NCBI GenBank assembly: GCA_937919155.1
Contig: CALFPM010000061.1
Span: 1 to 22,146, forward strand
Source: an uncultured Clostridia bacterium
Lineage (GTDB): Bacteria; Bacillota; Clostridia; Oscillospirales; Acutalibacteraceae
Direction of reading: 5' to 3'
Length of the DNA: 22,146 nt
In this document: positions 21,506 through 22,146 of the stretch, in pieces
Numbering within the stretch: position 1 is the first letter of the stretch
How the letters are laid out: every line of letters begins with the position of its first letter
Translations under genes and position numbers: made by a program
The notes under the pieces: model-generated
Databases searched by the model: none
Told to the model about the DNA's origin: nothing
What the model saw: the letters and a program-made list of their open reading frames with translations, nothing else

Positions 21506-21589
21506 ACGACCGAGAGATCGGTTCATCCTCTTTGGGTGTGGGTTGCGGTTTCCGTGGTTGGTGGGTCGCAGCCCTTTTTTTATTTTTTT
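21506..21589 (+). ncRNA. Structured small RNA candidate 1
   Basis: A GC-rich segment of about 85 nt in T-rich DNA. ACCGA (21509-21513) pairs with TCGGT (21518-21522) around a GAGA (GNRA-type) tetraloop. An outer GAGGA (21502-21506) could pair with TCCTC (21526-21530) if transcription starts a few bases earlier than usual. The 3' hairpin GGGTTGCG (21540-21547) with CGCAGCCC (21567-21574) has one G-U pair and is followed by TTTTTTTATTTTTTT, a strong terminator. There is no start codon with a ribosome site. Boundaries are inferred from promoter and terminator. Confidence 0.6.
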
Positions 21590-21599
21590 GATTTTTCTC

Positions 21600-21628
21600 T
21601 TGCCTTTTTTGTTTTTTTATGTTATAAT
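21600..21628 (+). promoter_or_regulatory. Promoter of ncRNA candidate 2
   Basis: TTGCCT at 21600-21605, a 17-bp T-rich spacer and a perfect TATAAT at 21623-21628. Over 29 bp it is nearly the same as the promoter of candidate 1. Confidence 0.75.
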
Positions 21629-21634
21629 ACTTTA

Positions 21635-21720
21635 TACCATCGGGATCGGCGGTGGCAAGGTACCGCCGTCCTTCTGGCTCGGGTTGGGGTCTTACTTGTT
21701 AAGTAAGGCCCTTATTTTTT
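21635..21720 (+). ncRNA. Structured small RNA candidate 2
   Basis: A second GC-rich unit of about 85 nt. CGGCGGT (21647-21653) pairs with ACCGCCG (21662-21668), extended by GA/TC across a one-base bulge. The terminator stem GGGTCTTACTT (21687-21697) pairs over 11 bp with AAGTAAGGCCC (21701-21711), followed by TTATTTTTT. Its 3' end is antisense to the last codons and stop of the 46-aa gene. The internal sequence is not obviously like candidate 1. Confidence 0.6.
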
Positions 21721-21832
21721 CCTTGGCTTCTTCGAGTGTCTTGCACTCGTTGAGGATCTCAAGGATTTTTCTTGTTTGGTTCTCCTCGACAACCTCTTTG
21801 AAAAGTTCGCTGGATGTCATTTCTTCGTCCAT
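21692..21832 (-). CDS. Small phage protein, 46 aa
   Basis: MDEEMTSSELFKEVVEEN, then a helical, highly charged segment ending EEAKEKIRALLNK. The ATG at 21832 has AGAAAGG 8 nt upstream. A longer frame from 21907 would begin inside the promoter and is rejected. It is driven by the consensus promoter at 21896-21924, with a leader of about 57 nt that holds a GGGG/CCCC hairpin. Coiled, acidic mini-proteins like this occur in many Clostridia phages. The function is unknown. Confidence 0.65.
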   Translation of the reverse strand: MDEEMTSSELFKEVVEENQTRKILEILNECKTLEEAKEKIRALLNK

Positions 21833-21895
21833 TGTGTTTTCCTTTCTGCACCTGCCGCGTACTCGTTTTGGGGTTCTCCCCTCAACTGTATCTAT

Positions 21896-21924
21896 ATTAT
21901 ACCACATTTATTGTGGTTTGTCAA
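21896..21924 (-). promoter_or_regulatory. Full-consensus phage promoter with a dyad in its spacer
   Basis: On the minus strand TTGACA (21924-21919), 17 bp and TATAAT (21901-21896), both boxes perfect. The spacer contains CCACA-N5-TGTGG (21902-21916). T5-7GAA tracts at 21929-21936, 21949-21958 and 21959-21968 read as A-tracts on this strand, like an UP element. Confidence 0.85.
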
Positions 21925-21974
21925 CCCCTTTTTGAAAAATAGTTGATATTTTTTTGAATTTTTTTGAATAACAG

Positions 21975-22010
21975 AAGACCCCTTAGGTTTCCCTTTGGGG
22001 TCTTTTTTTG
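21975..22010. terminator. Intrinsic terminator
   Basis: AGACCCC (21976-21982) pairs with GGGGTCT (21997-22003), followed by TTTTTT on the + strand. On the minus strand, where the adjacent regulator gene ends, the U-run is weaker (TCTTCTGTT). It may work in both directions. Confidence 0.75.
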
Positions 22011-22012
22011 TT

Positions 22013-22146
22013 TTAAAGGTTCTTGATTTTGCTCAGAACCCTTGCGTGGATGCGGTGGGTCTGTGTCCACTCATAGTGGATGGTGGCGGCTACTTCTGCC
22101 CATTCGGCTCCGTCAATGTAGCGGAGGCGGACTAGTTCCCTCTCGG
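22013..22146 (-). CDS. Sigma-region-4-like phage regulator, C-terminal part
   Basis: The last 43 codons of a gene that begins outside the window, ending at TAA 22015-22013. ELVRLRYIDGAEWAEVAA and YEWTQTHRIHARVLSKIKN have the pattern of a sigma-70 region 4 helix-turn-helix, as in small phage regulators of the DUF1492 or RinA/ArpU type that often precede packaging genes. It suggests that phage late-control genes continue to the right. Too little is present to name the exact family. Confidence 0.7.
   Translation of the reverse strand, partial: ERELVRLRYIDGAEWAEVAATIHYEWTQTHRIHARVLSKIKNL

Noticed and set aside
21501..21540. GGAGGA after the -10 box as the ribosome site of a small gene
   Set aside because: No ATG, GTG or TTG with a useful frame follows within normal spacing. 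The bases fit a hairpin stem better.
21366..21935. A 189-aa + strand frame right of the repressor
   Set aside because: It has no ribosome site and runs through two promoters, two terminators and two better-supported minus-strand genes. Its Phe/Leu/Ser richness comes from T-tracts.
1..22146. CRISPR array or cas genes to go with the CARF nuclease
   Set aside because: No regularly spaced direct repeats and no cas-like coding region are visible in the window.

Overview
The window looks like the chromosome of an anaerobic gut-type Clostridia (Oscillospiraceae/Ruminococcaceae-like), joined near base 19,150-19,200 to a block of phage genes. The taxonomic guess rests on gene content (YfhO, IspE of the MEP pathway, NrdR, GH125 mannosidase, G5/M23 wall hydrolase), AT-rich intergenic DNA and strong Shine-Dalgarno sites. 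Promoters recur as TTGAAA or TTGACA, 16-18 bp, TATAAT. There is no rRNA gene, so the taxonomy is inference. Neither CRISPR repeats nor cas genes are present.

Layout. 1-4,800 (+): an operon of a YfhO-type GT-C membrane protein, a YgjV-type membrane protein and a Card1/Can2-like CARF nuclease. 4,842-6,599 (-): ispE and a HisJ-like PHP phosphoesterase. 6,676-9,635 (+): an RmlD-like reductase, then a membrane-anchored G5/M23 peptidase. 9,691-11,274 (-): TrmO, a zinc-ribbon membrane protein and tRNA-Thr(GGT). 11,362-13,885: divergent GH125 mannosidase (-) and patatin-like lipase (+). 13,923-16,640 (-): sugar-isomerase-like TIM barrel, nrdR, a lipoprotein and a ProXp-ala/YbaK deacylase. 16,718-19,19x (+): a small membrane protein, a Gfo/Idh/MocA oxidoreductase and a PHP-domain protein whose 3' end is lost at the junction.

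The phage part (about 19,190-22,146) holds a leftward early operon: a Cro-like HTH protein, a 53-aa protein, a RecE/Cas4-like nuclease with a probable Fe-S cluster, and a truncated Sak4-like ATPase. A divergent CI-like repressor faces it. Three TTCGA-N4-TCGAA dyads and two near-consensus divergent promoters form a recognisable genetic switch. Right of the repressor lie two small leftward genes (40 and 46 aa), two tandem rightward non-coding RNA candidates, each with its own promoter and terminator, and the end of a sigma-region-4-like phage regulator.

The points most worth a second look are the two tandem structured RNA candidates, the host/phage junction that truncates a gene on each side, the CRISPR-less CARF nuclease with a Ser in its ExK motif, the phage operator array, and a terminator whose 3' arm can also pair with the next gene's ribosome binding site.
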